Shown: piece after piece, positions 43,366 through 52,093 of the stretch
How positions within the stretch are numbered: the first letter of the stretch is position 1
How the letters are laid out: each line of letters opens with the position of its first letter
Assembly (NCBI GenBank): GCA_964627795.1
Contig: CAZVLF010000001.1
Location: forward strand, 1-64,000
Reading direction: 5' to 3'
DNA length: 64,000 bases
From: CANDYO01 sp964627795
Lineage (GTDB): Bacteria; Pseudomonadota; Alphaproteobacteria; Rickettsiales; CANDYO01
Position numbers and translations under genes: made by a program
Notes under the pieces: model-generated
The model's database searches: none
Seen by the model: the letters and a program-made list of their open reading frames with translations, nothing else
Told to the model about the DNA's origin: nothing

Positions 43366-44067
43366 ATGGATGATCTAAACCGCTCAATATGTGAATATAT
43401 AAAATCAGGCGAATATTATAAAGATGCTAGAAGCTGGTATGCTAGTAAATTTATTGCTATAGCATCTATTAGAACATATATAGTATTTTTGAGTTCTTTT
43501 TTTATGTTTTGCCTATTAGTTCTTACATTCTTTTATAATATAACTGATCCTGCTCCTCCTGAGATTAGTTATAGGATTACTTCAGATGATATTGCTCAAA
43601 ATTATTCAGTTATTTTTCCTGCAGGAAAAGATAAAGATCCACCACAAATTCAAATTACTAAGTATTTGCTATCTAAATATGTAAGAATCAGAGAAGCATA
43701 TGATATAAATAAAGTAGATTCACAACTGAATTTTATTATGAATACTACTGTTGCTCCAAACTATATTTTATTTGAAAAGCAAATGAGCATTAACAATCCC
43801 TCTAGTCCTCTAATGCTATATCAGGACCAATATAGAAAAGAAATTCAAATACAAGATGTAAAACTTTTAGAGGCATCAACTACTGAAAAAGAAGCAATCA
43901 TATTTTACAAAGAGTCTCTTAGGAACATAGCTACAAATAGAGTTGATAGCAGAAATATGGCTGCAAGAATAACTTATAAAGTTGACCAAATAGAGAATTT
44001 AGTTGGAACATCTGCTTCAAAAATGAATTTTTTAGTTTTTAATTACTATGTGATAGAGAATAAGTAA
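43366..44067 (+). CDS. virB8: Type IV secretion protein VirB8
   Basis: Bitopic inner-membrane scaffold protein of the type IV secretion apparatus. The 233 residues show a short cytoplasmic N-terminus, one membrane helix at about 38-60, and the periplasmic NTF2-like domain with SYRITSDDIAQNY, YVRIREAYD and the terminal ARITYKVDQIENL. It matches the Rickettsiales form. virB9 starts at the next base. No virB10, virB11 or virD4 follows, so this is a separated pair or an additional copy. Rickettsiales commonly carry extra virB8 and virB9 genes. Confidence 0.88.
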   Translation: MDDLNRSICEYIKSGEYYKDARSWYASKFIAIASIRTYIVFLSSFFMFCLLVLTFFYNITDPAPPEISYRITSDDIAQNYSVIFPAGKDKDPPQIQITKYLLSKYVRIREAYDINKVDSQLNFIMNTTVAPNYILFEKQMSINNPSSPLMLYQDQYRKEIQIQDVKLLEASTTEKEAIIFYKESLRNIATNRVDSRNMAARITYKVDQIENLVGTSASKMNFLVFNYYVIENK

Positions 44068-44880
44068 ATGGCGGTAAAGATGATATTGAGATTAATTATA
44101 ATTACATTTTCTTTCTATTCAAGCATTGCTTTAGCTATGAAAGAACCCAAATCACTTGCTGTAGATAAAAGGTTAGGTGTAATTGTCTATAGCCCATATG
44201 ATGTTCACAAATATACTGGGTATTATGGATATCAAACAAGCATAGTTTTTGCAGACGATGAAGTAATTGAAACAATGAGCATGGGGGATAGCACTGCATG
44301 GCAGATGGTTCCTAGTGGAAACAGGCTGTTTCTTAAACCTATTGATCCAGATGCCACAACTAATATGACGCTTATCACTAACAAAAGAGTTTATTATTTT
44401 GAACTTCACGGGAAAGAAGCAAAAGATATCAATGAAGACGGATTAATGTTTTCTATTAAATTTCTTTATCCTGATGACCCAAACACCAATAATGACATAG
44501 GCTCAGAAAGCTATGTAAATAATGCCGTTGAACCTGATTTAAGCAATAAATCTCTTTATAATTTTGAGTATACTATAAGTGGACCAGAATCTATATCTCC
44601 TGTAAAGATTTTTGATGACAAGAAATTCACTTATTTTGAGTTCCGCGATAAAAATGCTGAATTACCTGCAATTTTTTACTCCGATAACGAGGGAAATGAA
44701 GGTATTGTAAATTTTAGAATTGTAGGAAGATATGTGGTTATTGAATCAGTAAGGGCTAGATTTACTATCCGATATGGAAAGGATGCAGTTTGTGTATTTA
44801 ATGAATCTCTTCTTAAACAATTATCGGAAACAGATAAAAAAAATGGGAAAAGTAGCAAAACAAAAAGGCAAGTATCTTAG
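44068..44880 (+). CDS. virB9: Type IV secretion protein VirB9
   Basis: Periplasmic/outer-membrane-complex protein of the type IV secretion core. A signal peptide (MILRLIIITFSFYSSIALA, using the inner ATG at residue 5) is followed by the CagX/VirB9 domain, with GVIVYSPYDVHKYTGYYGYQTSIVFADDE, MGDSTAWQM, LFLKP and TNMTLITNKRVYYFEL (each partly shown). The C-terminal half contains FTYFEFRDKNAELPAIF and VARFTIRYGKDAVCVFNE-type strands. 270 residues. It directly abuts virB8. virB10 is missing downstream, where an EptA-like gene follows after nine bases. Confidence 0.9.
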   Translation: MAVKMILRLIIITFSFYSSIALAMKEPKSLAVDKRLGVIVYSPYDVHKYTGYYGYQTSIVFADDEVIETMSMGDSTAWQMVPSGNRLFLKPIDPDATTNMTLITNKRVYYFELHGKEAKDINEDGLMFSIKFLYPDDPNTNNDIGSESYVNNAVEPDLSNKSLYNFEYTISGPESISPVKIFDDKKFTYFEFRDKNAELPAIFYSDNEGNEGIVNFRIVGRYVVIESVRARFTIRYGKDAVCVFNESLLKQLSETDKKNGKSSKTKRQVS

Positions 44881-44889
44881 ATAAATATT

Positions 44890-46443
44890 ATGAATTTTAC
44901 CCGATCAAAAAAGTTTGCTATTTTTCTTAATAGTTTAATTTTCACTATAAGCTTTAATATACCTATACTTGTTCAAAGATATATGGATTACAAAGCAGCA
45001 GGAGAAGCAGCAATATATTCTTTTGTAGGCGAGTTTTTCTTTGCATTAGCATTTACCTATCCTTTGCTTTACATACTTACAATAAATAGAGTAGTATTTA
45101 ATATTATAACCTATTTAGTTTATATTTTTAGCGGGGTATCTGCATATTTTGTTTATAAACTTAAAATAACTTTGAATGAAGAAATTATTGCAAGTTTTTT
45201 TGAAGCTAATAAAACAGAAATTACAAGTCTAATTAGCTTAGAATTAATTTTAGCTATATTTTGTTCATTTTTGCTTGGATATTTCTTAATCCTCTCCGCT
45301 TCAAAATCAAAAATTGATAGTAGACAAAATAAAAAAATAAATTTTATCACTGCTATTTTTGTAATTGGATGCCTGGTTGGAGATGGAGATTGGGTGAAAA
45401 ATATATTACCTTATAACATATTCCAAACTTCAGGCAAATATTGGCTAGAAAAAGCTTCTTTAGTTAAAAAGAGACTTGATATTACTAAAGCCTTTAACTA
45501 CCAACTTGATACAAAAGCCACCGAAGATCTTAATATTGTGTTGATAATTGGAGAATCTGCCCGAACAGATCATTTTCAATTATCCGGCTACAAAAGAGAC
45601 ACCAATCCTCTTTTAGCAAAAGAAAATAATGTTATTTATTTCAAAGATGTTACAGCCTGTTTTCCTCTTACTCGAACAGCTGTACCATGTATGATAACTA
45701 GAGCAACAAGAGAGGATAGAAGTAAACTAGCTACAGAAACTTCCTTTATAGGAATTTTTAAAAAACTAGGCTTTTATAGTGAATGGTATGGAATGCAAGG
45801 CACATACACTGCAATTGATTCTCCCTATTATGATCTAGCTAAAGAGGCTAACAAAACTCTTCTTCTTGGTACAGATGTAGATATATTTAGTAGTAATGAT
45901 TCAAGCCTGTTTCCTTTTATAGACCAATTTTATGAACAACATTCGAACGGCAAAACTCTTCTAATACTACACACATATGGAAGCCATTTTCATTATGATG
46001 AGCGTTATCCCAATGAGTTTAAAAAATTTAATCCAACTTGCAAAAAGAAAAAGTTCCTCACTGACATGAGTCATTGTACTTTAGAAGAAATAATTAACTC
46101 ATACGATAATAGCATTTTATTTACTGATTATTTTGTTAAAAAAGTTATAGATAAAGTAAGAAACAAAAAAGCACTTGTAATATACACTTCTGACCATGGT
46201 GAGTCATTAGGCGAAAATGGACGCTTCCTTCATGGCACTTATAATCAAGCAGAGCAAGTTGAAGTTTCGATGCTTTTATGGGCTTCTGATAAATATAAAG
46301 AAAGCTTTCCTGAAAATATCAAATTACTAAATAGTAGAAGAAATTTGCCTATACTTCACGATCATTTATTTCATAGCATACTAGGATGTAGTGGTGTAAA
46401 ATCAAAAATAATAGAAAATAAACTTAATTTATGCGCAAATTAA
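44890..46443 (+). CDS. Phosphoethanolamine transferase, EptA-like
   Basis: Inner-membrane enzyme of the alkaline-phosphatase fold that transfers phosphoethanolamine to lipid A or other envelope lipids. Five membrane helices (residues about 8-160) precede a periplasmic catalytic domain. Catalytic-site blocks are visible: VLIIGESARTDHFQLSGYKR (metal ligand Glu), the nucleophile region TRTAVPCMITR, HTYGSHFHY, and YTSDHGESLGENG (metal-binding Asp and His). The nucleophile stretch departs from the usual CGTxTAxSxPCM spelling. 517 residues. It is last in the fumC-virB8-virB9 operon. Substrate is not proven, but it implies a modified LPS or glycolipid. Confidence 0.85.
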   Translation: MNFTRSKKFAIFLNSLIFTISFNIPILVQRYMDYKAAGEAAIYSFVGEFFFALAFTYPLLYILTINRVVFNIITYLVYIFSGVSAYFVYKLKITLNEEIIASFFEANKTEITSLISLELILAIFCSFLLGYFLILSASKSKIDSRQNKKINFITAIFVIGCLVGDGDWVKNILPYNIFQTSGKYWLEKASLVKKRLDITKAFNYQLDTKATEDLNIVLIIGESARTDHFQLSGYKRDTNPLLAKENNVIYFKDVTACFPLTRTAVPCMITRATREDRSKLATETSFIGIFKKLGFYSEWYGMQGTYTAIDSPYYDLAKEANKTLLLGTDVDIFSSNDSSLFPFIDQFYEQHSNGKTLLILHTYGSHFHYDERYPNEFKKFNPTCKKKKFLTDMSHCTLEEIINSYDNSILFTDYFVKKVIDKVRNKKALVIYTSDHGESLGENGRFLHGTYNQAEQVEVSMLLWASDKYKESFPENIKLLNSRRNLPILHDHLFHSILGCSGVKSKIIENKLNLCAN

Positions 46444-46445
46444 AC

Positions 46446-46473
46446 TTGACTTTTTCTATGAAAGCTGTAGATT
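46446..46473 (+). promoter_or_regulatory. Possible rpmG promoter
   Basis: TTGACT (46446-46451) and TAGATT (46468-46473), 16 bases apart, 42 bases before the rpmG ATG. It begins just after the stop of the upstream gene. Confidence 0.4.
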
Positions 46474-46514
46474 TTTATTCCTTATATAAAAAATTTATTT
46501 AGTAGGTTATCTGA

Positions 46515-46679
46515 ATGGCTAAAAAAACTGTTTTGTTAAAATTAGAAAGCACAGCTGGTACAGGTTATTTCTACGTTAAGCAGAAAAACCCAAAAAAAGT
46601 AACAAAAAAATTAGAATTTACTAAATTCGATCCGATCGCAAAGAAACATGTTCTCTTTGTCGAAAAGAAAATGAAGTAA
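46515..46679 (+). CDS. rpmG: 50S ribosomal protein L33
   Basis: Small 50S subunit protein of 54 residues. The start MAKKTVLLKLESTAGTGYFY, the KNPKK segment and the end KHVLFVEKKMK follow the L33 pattern. The zinc cysteines found in some L33 are absent, as usual for the C- (zinc-free) form. Short, but clearly conserved. rpsP follows 25 bases later. Confidence 0.95.
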   Translation: MAKKTVLLKLESTAGTGYFYVKQKNPKKVTKKLEFTKFDPIAKKHVLFVEKKMK

Positions 46680-46704
46680 TATTTTTGAATAGAAGAGATG
46701 AATT

Positions 46705-46950
46705 ATGGCAGTAAAAATTAGATTAACAAGACTTGGATCAAAAAAGAAACCTTTTTATCGTGTAGTTATAGCAAATTCAACAGCTCCACGTGATGGTAAG
46801 TTCATTGAGATTGTTGGAACTTATGATCCAATGTTAGAAAAAACTAACCCAGAAAGAATTAAACTTAAGAAAGAGAGAGTTGATTATTGGCTCTCTGTTG
46901 GTGCACAACCAACTGATAGAGTTGCAAAACTTATTAAAATTTCAGCATAA
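46705..46950 (+). CDS. rpsP: 30S ribosomal protein S16
   Basis: Small-subunit protein needed for 30S assembly. The 81 residues are typical: VKIRLTRLGSKKKPFYRVVIANS at the start (partly shown) and RVDYWLSVGAQPTDRVAKL. A GAGATG context and AAGAGA site precede the ATG. It is found here away from the usual rpsP-rimM-trmD-rplS operon, with the ccm genes following. Confidence 0.97.
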   Translation: MAVKIRLTRLGSKKKPFYRVVIANSTAPRDGKFIEIVGTYDPMLEKTNPERIKLKKERVDYWLSVGAQPTDRVAKLIKISA

Positions 46951-46959
46951 AAAAATAAT

Positions 46960-46990
46960 TTCAAGCAGTAGATTATTGCTATTGCTTGAA
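46960..46990 (+). terminator. Hairpin after rpsP
   Basis: TTCAAGCA (46960-46967) and TGCTTGAA (46983-46990) form an 8-base stem, extendable by a few pairs, starting ten bases after the rpsP stop. It is followed by pyrimidines but no clean T run, so it may be a terminator or a 3' stabiliser. Confidence 0.45.
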
Positions 46991-47018
46991 TTCCTTCTTA
47001 TCTCCTAACTAAACTTTT

Positions 47019-47153
47019 ATGAACTCTGTTATTTACGTAATTTTTGTTTGCGTTTTAGTTTTTATAAGCTTGTTAAGCTTTATGATATACAATATAGTAT
47101 CATTAAAAAAAATTACTCAAAAAAAGAATGAAAGCAAAGTATCGAAGATTTAG
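47019..47153 (+). CDS. ccmD: CcmD-like small membrane protein
   Basis: A 44-residue open frame directly upstream of ccmE. One N-terminal helix (VIYVIFVCVLVFISLLSFMIY, partly shown) is followed by a short basic tail (SLKKITQKKNESK). In the family, CcmD is a single-helix protein next to CcmE that releases holo-CcmE from the ABC transporter CcmAB. Position, size and topology fit. The sequence alone is too short for a firm family match. It overlaps ccmE by 26 bases in another frame. Confidence 0.6.
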   Translation: MNSVIYVIFVCVLVFISLLSFMIYNIVSLKKITQKKNESKVSKI

Positions 47154-47553
47154 AATAATTTTATTATTTATATCTATGATTGCATCAGGAGTTTTTTTAA
47201 TTTTAAAAAACTTTAATGATAATATAGTATTCTTTTATTCTCCTAGCGAATTGATAGATAAACAGCCTTCAAAAAAAATAATTCGCATTGGAGGGATGGT
47301 GAAACCAGGATCTATAATCAAAACTCTTCATACCGAGTTCATAATTACAGATATGGAAAAAGAAATTAAGATTAAATTTAATGGTCCACTTCCTAATCTA
47401 TTTCGTGAAAATCAGGGGATAGTTGCTAAAGGAAAATTAGAAGGAGATGTCTTTTGGGCTCAAGAACTTTTAGCTAAACATGATGAAAATTATATGCCAA
47501 AAGAGATCATTAAAACTCTAAAATCAAATAAATGCCTAAGCTGCATTAAATGA
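47128..47553 (+). CDS. ccmE: Haem chaperone CcmE
   Basis: Periplasmic haem carrier of system I cytochrome c maturation. A single N-terminal membrane anchor (about 7-28) is followed by the beta-barrel domain. The haem-binding His is in LLAKHDENYMP, with the Tyr that coordinates haem four residues after it. KPGSI, FIITD and GKLEGDVFWAQELLAKH match the family. 141 residues. ccmF starts seven bases after its stop. Confidence 0.92.
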   Translation: MKAKYRRFRIILLFISMIASGVFLILKNFNDNIVFFYSPSELIDKQPSKKIIRIGGMVKPGSIIKTLHTEFIITDMEKEIKIKFNGPLPNLFRENQGIVAKGKLEGDVFWAQELLAKHDENYMPKEIIKTLKSNKCLSCIK

Positions 47554-47559
47554 GGGAGC

Positions 47560-49455
47560 ATGTATATTAATTTTGCCCATTTAGGCTTAATCTTAGTCTT
47601 GATTTTATCTATCCTAGCTTTAATGATAGCTCCATTTTTTAAAACAAAAAAAATCGAGCGACTACAAAAGAATATTATCTTGCTTAATTTTATTCTTGTT
47701 TCATATGCTTTCTTATGCCTAATTTATGCTTATACAACTTCTGATTTTACTGTAAAAAACGTTTATAATAATTCTCACATTGCTGTCCCACTTCTCTATA
47801 AATTTACTGGGATGTGGAGCAATCATGAAGGCTCGATGCTATTGTGGATATTTATACTTTCAACTTCAACATTAATAATTTCTCATAAAAAACTAGAAAA
47901 ACTACATAATCTTTGGCTTAACTATAGCCTAATTTTAATTAATGCATGTATAATTGCATATACAATATTATGCTCAAATCCTTTTGAACTAATTTCTCCT
48001 GTACCAGCAAATGGGCGTGGCTTTAACCCTCTCCTTCAAGATATAGGACTTGCTATCCACCCTCCTGTTTTATATATAGGTTATATAACTAGCTCTCTTG
48101 GTTTTAGTGTTGCAATGACAATGTTATTCTCAAAAGAAGTTTCAGAAACACTATTAAGCCTTCTGCATAAAGTAACTTTATTATCATGGAGTTTTTTACT
48201 TGCTGGTATAACTTTAGGAAGTTGGTGGGCTTACCGTGAATTAGGATGGGGAGGATATTGGTATTGGGACCCGGTGGAAAATGCTTCTCTTCTTCCTTTG
48301 TTAAGCTCAACTGCATTAATTCATTCTATTTATGTGACTAAAAAACTTAAAACTAATTATCGCACAACTATTTTATTAAGCATTTTAACTTTTTTATTTT
48401 CTATTTTATCCACATTCTTTGTTCGGTCAGGGGTGGTAACCTCAGTTCATTCATTTGCAAGTGATCCAACAAGAGGCAACTTCATTTTAATAATAATTAC
48501 GCTGCTAACCATATACTCGCTAGGAGCTTTTGCCACTCGAGGAGCACACTTTTCAAGCAAAAGTAATGCTCAATTTTATTCACGCTATGGATCCATTAAT
48601 CTAGCCAATATATTATGGATATCAACCACTCTTATAATTATGTTAGCTTTATTATATCCTCTTATTATTGAAATATATCAAGGGAGTAATATTAGCATAG
48701 ATAGGAATTTTTTTGAAAAAACTACTTTACCTATTTTAATAACAACCCTTATTGCTCTTGCCTTCGGACTTCCTTCAGCATGGGAAAAGACCCTTCCCTC
48801 TCAAACAAAAGATTTTCTTTATTCTTTGTTAATTACAGCAATTATCTCAATAATTTATATTTATAAAAATATAAATAAAATTTCTTTTGTTTCAGCATTT
48901 GCGTTTTTTGCAGGGATATTAGTAATAATTAGAATGATATTCTGGTATAATTCTCGGAAATCATCACCTTTAAAACTTAAATTTTATCTTATATTGATTA
49001 TTCACCTTGCAGCTGGAATAATCTCTACTAACCTTAGCATTACCGAAACTTTTGCCAAAGAGGAAACCTTATTGATGAAAGAAGGTGAAGTTAAACCATT
49101 CTCATTTTTTAAGATAAATTTTGCTAAAAAAGAAAATCTTGCTATAAATAACTTCATTGCAGGAAGAGCAATTTTATATATTGAAAAAGATAATCAAGAA
49201 ATAGCCATTTTAACTCCAGAAGTACGTTATTACCCTGTGGAAAAAAGCCAAACCTCTGAGAGCTCTATATATAGCTCTCTTTTTTATGATATTTATGTTG
49301 TAATTAATGAAATAACTCCTGAAGGAGAAATCATTTTCAATTTTTACTACAAACCTTTAATTAGTTGGTTATGGACAATTTGTGGATTAATATTTTTTGC
49401 AGGTATGATATTATTATTTAAAATGAAGGAGAGTAAAAATGAAACAAAAAATTAA
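47560..49455 (+). CDS. ccmF: Cytochrome c haem lyase subunit CcmF
   Basis: Polytopic membrane protein that attaches haem to apocytochrome c. The WWD domain is in LGWGGYWYWDPVENASLLP, preceded by GSWWAYRE. There are also conserved periplasmic histidine segments (AIHPPVLYIGY and SVHSFASDPTRG). About 14 helices, 631 residues, normal. The end overlaps ccmG by 17 bases. A perfect DnaA-box 9-mer at 48406 inside the gene is probably chance. Confidence 0.96.
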   Translation: MYINFAHLGLILVLILSILALMIAPFFKTKKIERLQKNIILLNFILVSYAFLCLIYAYTTSDFTVKNVYNNSHIAVPLLYKFTGMWSNHEGSMLLWIFILSTSTLIISHKKLEKLHNLWLNYSLILINACIIAYTILCSNPFELISPVPANGRGFNPLLQDIGLAIHPPVLYIGYITSSLGFSVAMTMLFSKEVSETLLSLLHKVTLLSWSFLLAGITLGSWWAYRELGWGGYWYWDPVENASLLPLLSSTALIHSIYVTKKLKTNYRTTILLSILTFLFSILSTFFVRSGVVTSVHSFASDPTRGNFILIIITLLTIYSLGAFATRGAHFSSKSNAQFYSRYGSINLANILWISTTLIIMLALLYPLIIEIYQGSNISIDRNFFEKTTLPILITTLIALAFGLPSAWEKTLPSQTKDFLYSLLITAIISIIYIYKNINKISFVSAFAFFAGILVIIRMIFWYNSRKSSPLKLKFYLILIIHLAAGIISTNLSITETFAKEETLLMKEGEVKPFSFFKINFAKKENLAINNFIAGRAILYIEKDNQEIAILTPEVRYYPVEKSQTSESSIYSSLFYDIYVVINEITPEGEIIFNFYYKPLISWLWTICGLIFFAGMILLFKMKESKNETKN

Positions 49456-49933
49456 CTCATTACCTTTACTAGCATTTCTGGCTATAGCTACAATATTATT
49501 TGTAGCAATTAGAGTAACCTCCACTAAAAAAGGCAACTCTATAAATTCTCTTAAATTAGAATCTCTTTCACGAGAGGATATCAATTTATCTGATTACAAC
49601 GGACAATATTACATTATTCACATATTTTCTTCATGGTGTAAAATTTGTAAAGAAGACTTACATTTTCTTAAGAAAATCAAACAGCATAAGAAACTTCCAA
49701 TTATAGGAATCGCAGTTAGTGATCAACTTAATAAACTTATAATCCTTAATAAAAAAGGATGGCCATATGATCAAATTGCCTTTGATGGCAAGTTAGAAGC
49801 AGCAAGAACTCTACGCACCCGCGCTTTGCCTGAAACAATCTTGGTCAACCCAGAAGGAGAAATTATATTACATCTTATTGGTGGGCTTGATTCAAGAAAA
49901 GTAGAGCAAAAAATTCTTCCGCTAATCAAATAA
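49439..49933 (+). CDS. ccmG: Thiol:disulfide oxidoreductase CcmG/DsbE
   Basis: Membrane-anchored thioredoxin that keeps apocytochrome c haem-binding cysteines reduced. The N-terminal anchor is residues about 8-25. The thioredoxin active site is WCKIC in FSSWCKICKEDL, with the cis-Pro region LPETILVNPEGEI. 164 residues. It overlaps ccmF and closes the ccmD-ccmE-ccmF-ccmG run. ccmH, which usually follows, is not present here. Confidence 0.93.
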   Translation: MKQKINSLPLLAFLAIATILFVAIRVTSTKKGNSINSLKLESLSREDINLSDYNGQYYIIHIFSSWCKICKEDLHFLKKIKQHKKLPIIGIAVSDQLNKLIILNKKGWPYDQIAFDGKLEAARTLRTRALPETILVNPEGEIILHLIGGLDSRKVEQKILPLIK

Positions 49934-50079
49934 TCATTAAAGATTATTGTTATAAATAATTTTTTAGCATCTTTAAGAAAGCTTGTATTTTTACTTAAAA
50001 AATAGTTTTAATTTAGTTAAGAAGTCTTAAAATTTACATTTATTTTATCTAGCTAAATTGAATTATTGGCTATTAGTTT

Positions 50080-50108
50080 TTGACTTTAAAGCAAAATTAA
50101 GCTAAGTT
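50080..50108 (+). promoter_or_regulatory. Possible pdhA promoter
   Basis: TTGACT (50080-50085) with TAAGTT (50103-50108) at 17 bases. The -35 box is good but the -10 box is poor. It lies 38 bases before the TTG start of pdhA. Confidence 0.35.
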
Positions 50109-50146
50109 TTATCTCTAACAATAAAAGTTATGTAAAGGTTACTTCA

Positions 50147-51094
50147 TTGAAAGAATTAAAATATTATAAAGAAATGCTATTGATCAGGCGTTTTGAAGAA
50201 AAATCTGGTCAACTTTACGGGATGGGACTTATAGCTGGTTTTTGCCACTTATATATTGGCCAAGAAGCGGTTGTAGTTGGCATGCATAATATTATTGATA
50301 AGCATGATTATACTATTACAACCTATCGTGACCATGGGCATATTCTTGTTGCTGGATGTGAACCTAAGTCTGTTATGGCTGAACTAATGGGAAAAGCTAC
50401 AGGTTGCTCAAAAGGTAAAGGTGGTTCGATGCATATGTTTGACCCCAAAAATAGGTTTTATGGTGGACATGGTATTGTTGGAGCATCAGCAGCTTTAGGA
50501 ACCGGCATGGCGTTTGCCTCAAAATATCGTGATGAGAATGCGGTTTGCCTTACTTACTTTGGTGATGGCGCTTTAAACCAAGGTCAAGTTTATGAGTCTT
50601 TTAACATGGCTGCTTTATGGAAATTACCTGTAGTTTACATTGTAGAAAATAATGGATATAGCATGGGAACATCTATTGCCAGACATTGCTCAATCACTGA
50701 TTTATATAAACGCGGTGAATCTTTTGGGATTCCAGGTATACAAATTAATGGTATGGATCTATTAGAAGTAATGGCAAAAGGTAAAGAAGCTGTTGACTAT
50801 GTGCGCCAAGGAAATGGACCTATCTTTATTGAAATGAAGACCTATAGATATCGTGGACACTCAATGTCTGATCCAGGAAATTACCGTACTAAAGAAGAAG
50901 TAATAAACATGAGAGAAAATCATGATCCAATTAATTCTTATCGTGATTATCTTTTAAAAAATAAAATTTGTAGCGAGGAAGAGCTAAAATTAATTGAAAA
51001 AGAAGTTAAAGCTATTGTTGAAGAGTCTATTGAGTTTTCTCAAAATAGTCCTGAACCTGATCCTGCTGAATTATATACGGAAGTTTACATATGA
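50147..51094 (+). CDS. pdhA: Pyruvate dehydrogenase E1 alpha subunit
   Basis: ThDP-dependent decarboxylase subunit of the pyruvate dehydrogenase complex. The ThDP motif GDGALNQGQVYESF ... YIVENN and the phosphorylation-loop region RYRGHSMSDP are present. The start appears to be TTG at 50147, with AAAGG eight bases upstream. The first ATG (50174) would cut off the first helix, which other PdhA proteins have. 315 residues. It overlaps pdhB by four bases. Confidence 0.95.
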   Translation: MKELKYYKEMLLIRRFEEKSGQLYGMGLIAGFCHLYIGQEAVVVGMHNIIDKHDYTITTYRDHGHILVAGCEPKSVMAELMGKATGCSKGKGGSMHMFDPKNRFYGGHGIVGASAALGTGMAFASKYRDENAVCLTYFGDGALNQGQVYESFNMAALWKLPVVYIVENNGYSMGTSIARHCSITDLYKRGESFGIPGIQINGMDLLEVMAKGKEAVDYVRQGNGPIFIEMKTYRYRGHSMSDPGNYRTKEEVINMRENHDPINSYRDYLLKNKICSEEELKLIEKEVKAIVEESIEFSQNSPEPDPAELYTEVYI

Positions 51095-52074
51095 AAATGA
51101 TAACTGTTAGAGAAGCATTAAGAGACGCTATGGCGGAAGAGATGCGTTTAGATCCCAATGTATTTATCATGGGTGAAGAAGTAGCTGAATATAAAGGAGC
51201 TTATAAAGTAACTCAAGGATTATTGGAAGAATTTGGCCCTAAAAGAGTTATTGACACTCCTATTACTGAGCATGGTTTTACAGGACTTGCAGTAGGTGCA
51301 GCTTTTGTTGGCTTAAAGCCAATTGTAGAATTCATGACTTTTAACTTTGCTCTCCAAGCGATGGATCACATTATAAATTCAGCTGCAAAAACTTATTATA
51401 TGTCTGGGGGTCAAGTAAGTTGCCCTATAGTATTTAGAGGGCCAAATGGATCAGCAGCAAGAGTTGGCGCACAACATTCTCAATGTTTTGCAGCCTGGTA
51501 TAGCCATATTCCAGGCCTTAAAGTTATTGCTCCATATAGCGCAAAAGACTGTAAAGCTCTTTTAAAAGCAGCTATACAAGATCCAAATCCTGTTGTCTTT
51601 CTTGAACATGAGCTAATGTATGGTCGCTCTTTTGAAGTGGATGAAGATTTTGATCAACCAATAGAGATAGGGAAAGCTGCTATTCTTCGAGAAGGAAGCG
51701 ACGTAACCATTGTAACTTTCTCTCTTCAAGTTGGAAATGCGTTGGAAGCAGCAGAAATTTTAGCTGAACAAGGCATATCAGCAGAAGTTATTGATTTACG
51801 CACTTTAAGACCTCTTGATAGTGATACTATTATTGAATCTGTTAAAAAAACTAATCGCCTTGTTACAGTTGAGGGAGGTTGGGGCTTTGCAGGAGTTGGA
51901 GCAACCATCTCAGCAATTATAGTAGAACAAGCTTTTGATTATCTTGATAGCGAAATAATTCGCCTTACTCATAAAGAAGTACCTCTTCCTTATGCAGCAA
52001 ACCTTGAGAGAATGTCTCTTCCTCAAGTTGAAGATATTGTTCAAGCTTGCAAAAAAGCATGTAACTTAGATTAA
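51091..52074 (+). CDS. pdhB: Pyruvate dehydrogenase E1 beta subunit
   Basis: Second E1 subunit, completing the ThDP site. MITVREALRDAMAEEM, FIMGEEVAEYKGAYKVTQGL (partly shown), PITEHGFTGLAVGAA and the C-terminal transketolase domain with VTVEGGWGFAGVG are as expected. 327 residues. The ATG overlaps the pdhA stop. pdhC follows 19 bases later. There is no lipoyl domain at the N-terminus, unlike the version in some alphaproteobacteria. Confidence 0.96.
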   Translation: MKMITVREALRDAMAEEMRLDPNVFIMGEEVAEYKGAYKVTQGLLEEFGPKRVIDTPITEHGFTGLAVGAAFVGLKPIVEFMTFNFALQAMDHIINSAAKTYYMSGGQVSCPIVFRGPNGSAARVGAQHSQCFAAWYSHIPGLKVIAPYSAKDCKALLKAAIQDPNPVVFLEHELMYGRSFEVDEDFDQPIEIGKAAILREGSDVTIVTFSLQVGNALEAAEILAEQGISAEVIDLRTLRPLDSDTIIESVKKTNRLVTVEGGWGFAGVGATISAIIVEQAFDYLDSEIIRLTHKEVPLPYAANLERMSLPQVEDIVQACKKACNLD

Positions 52075-52093
52075 TATTTAGGAGTTTATTTCT

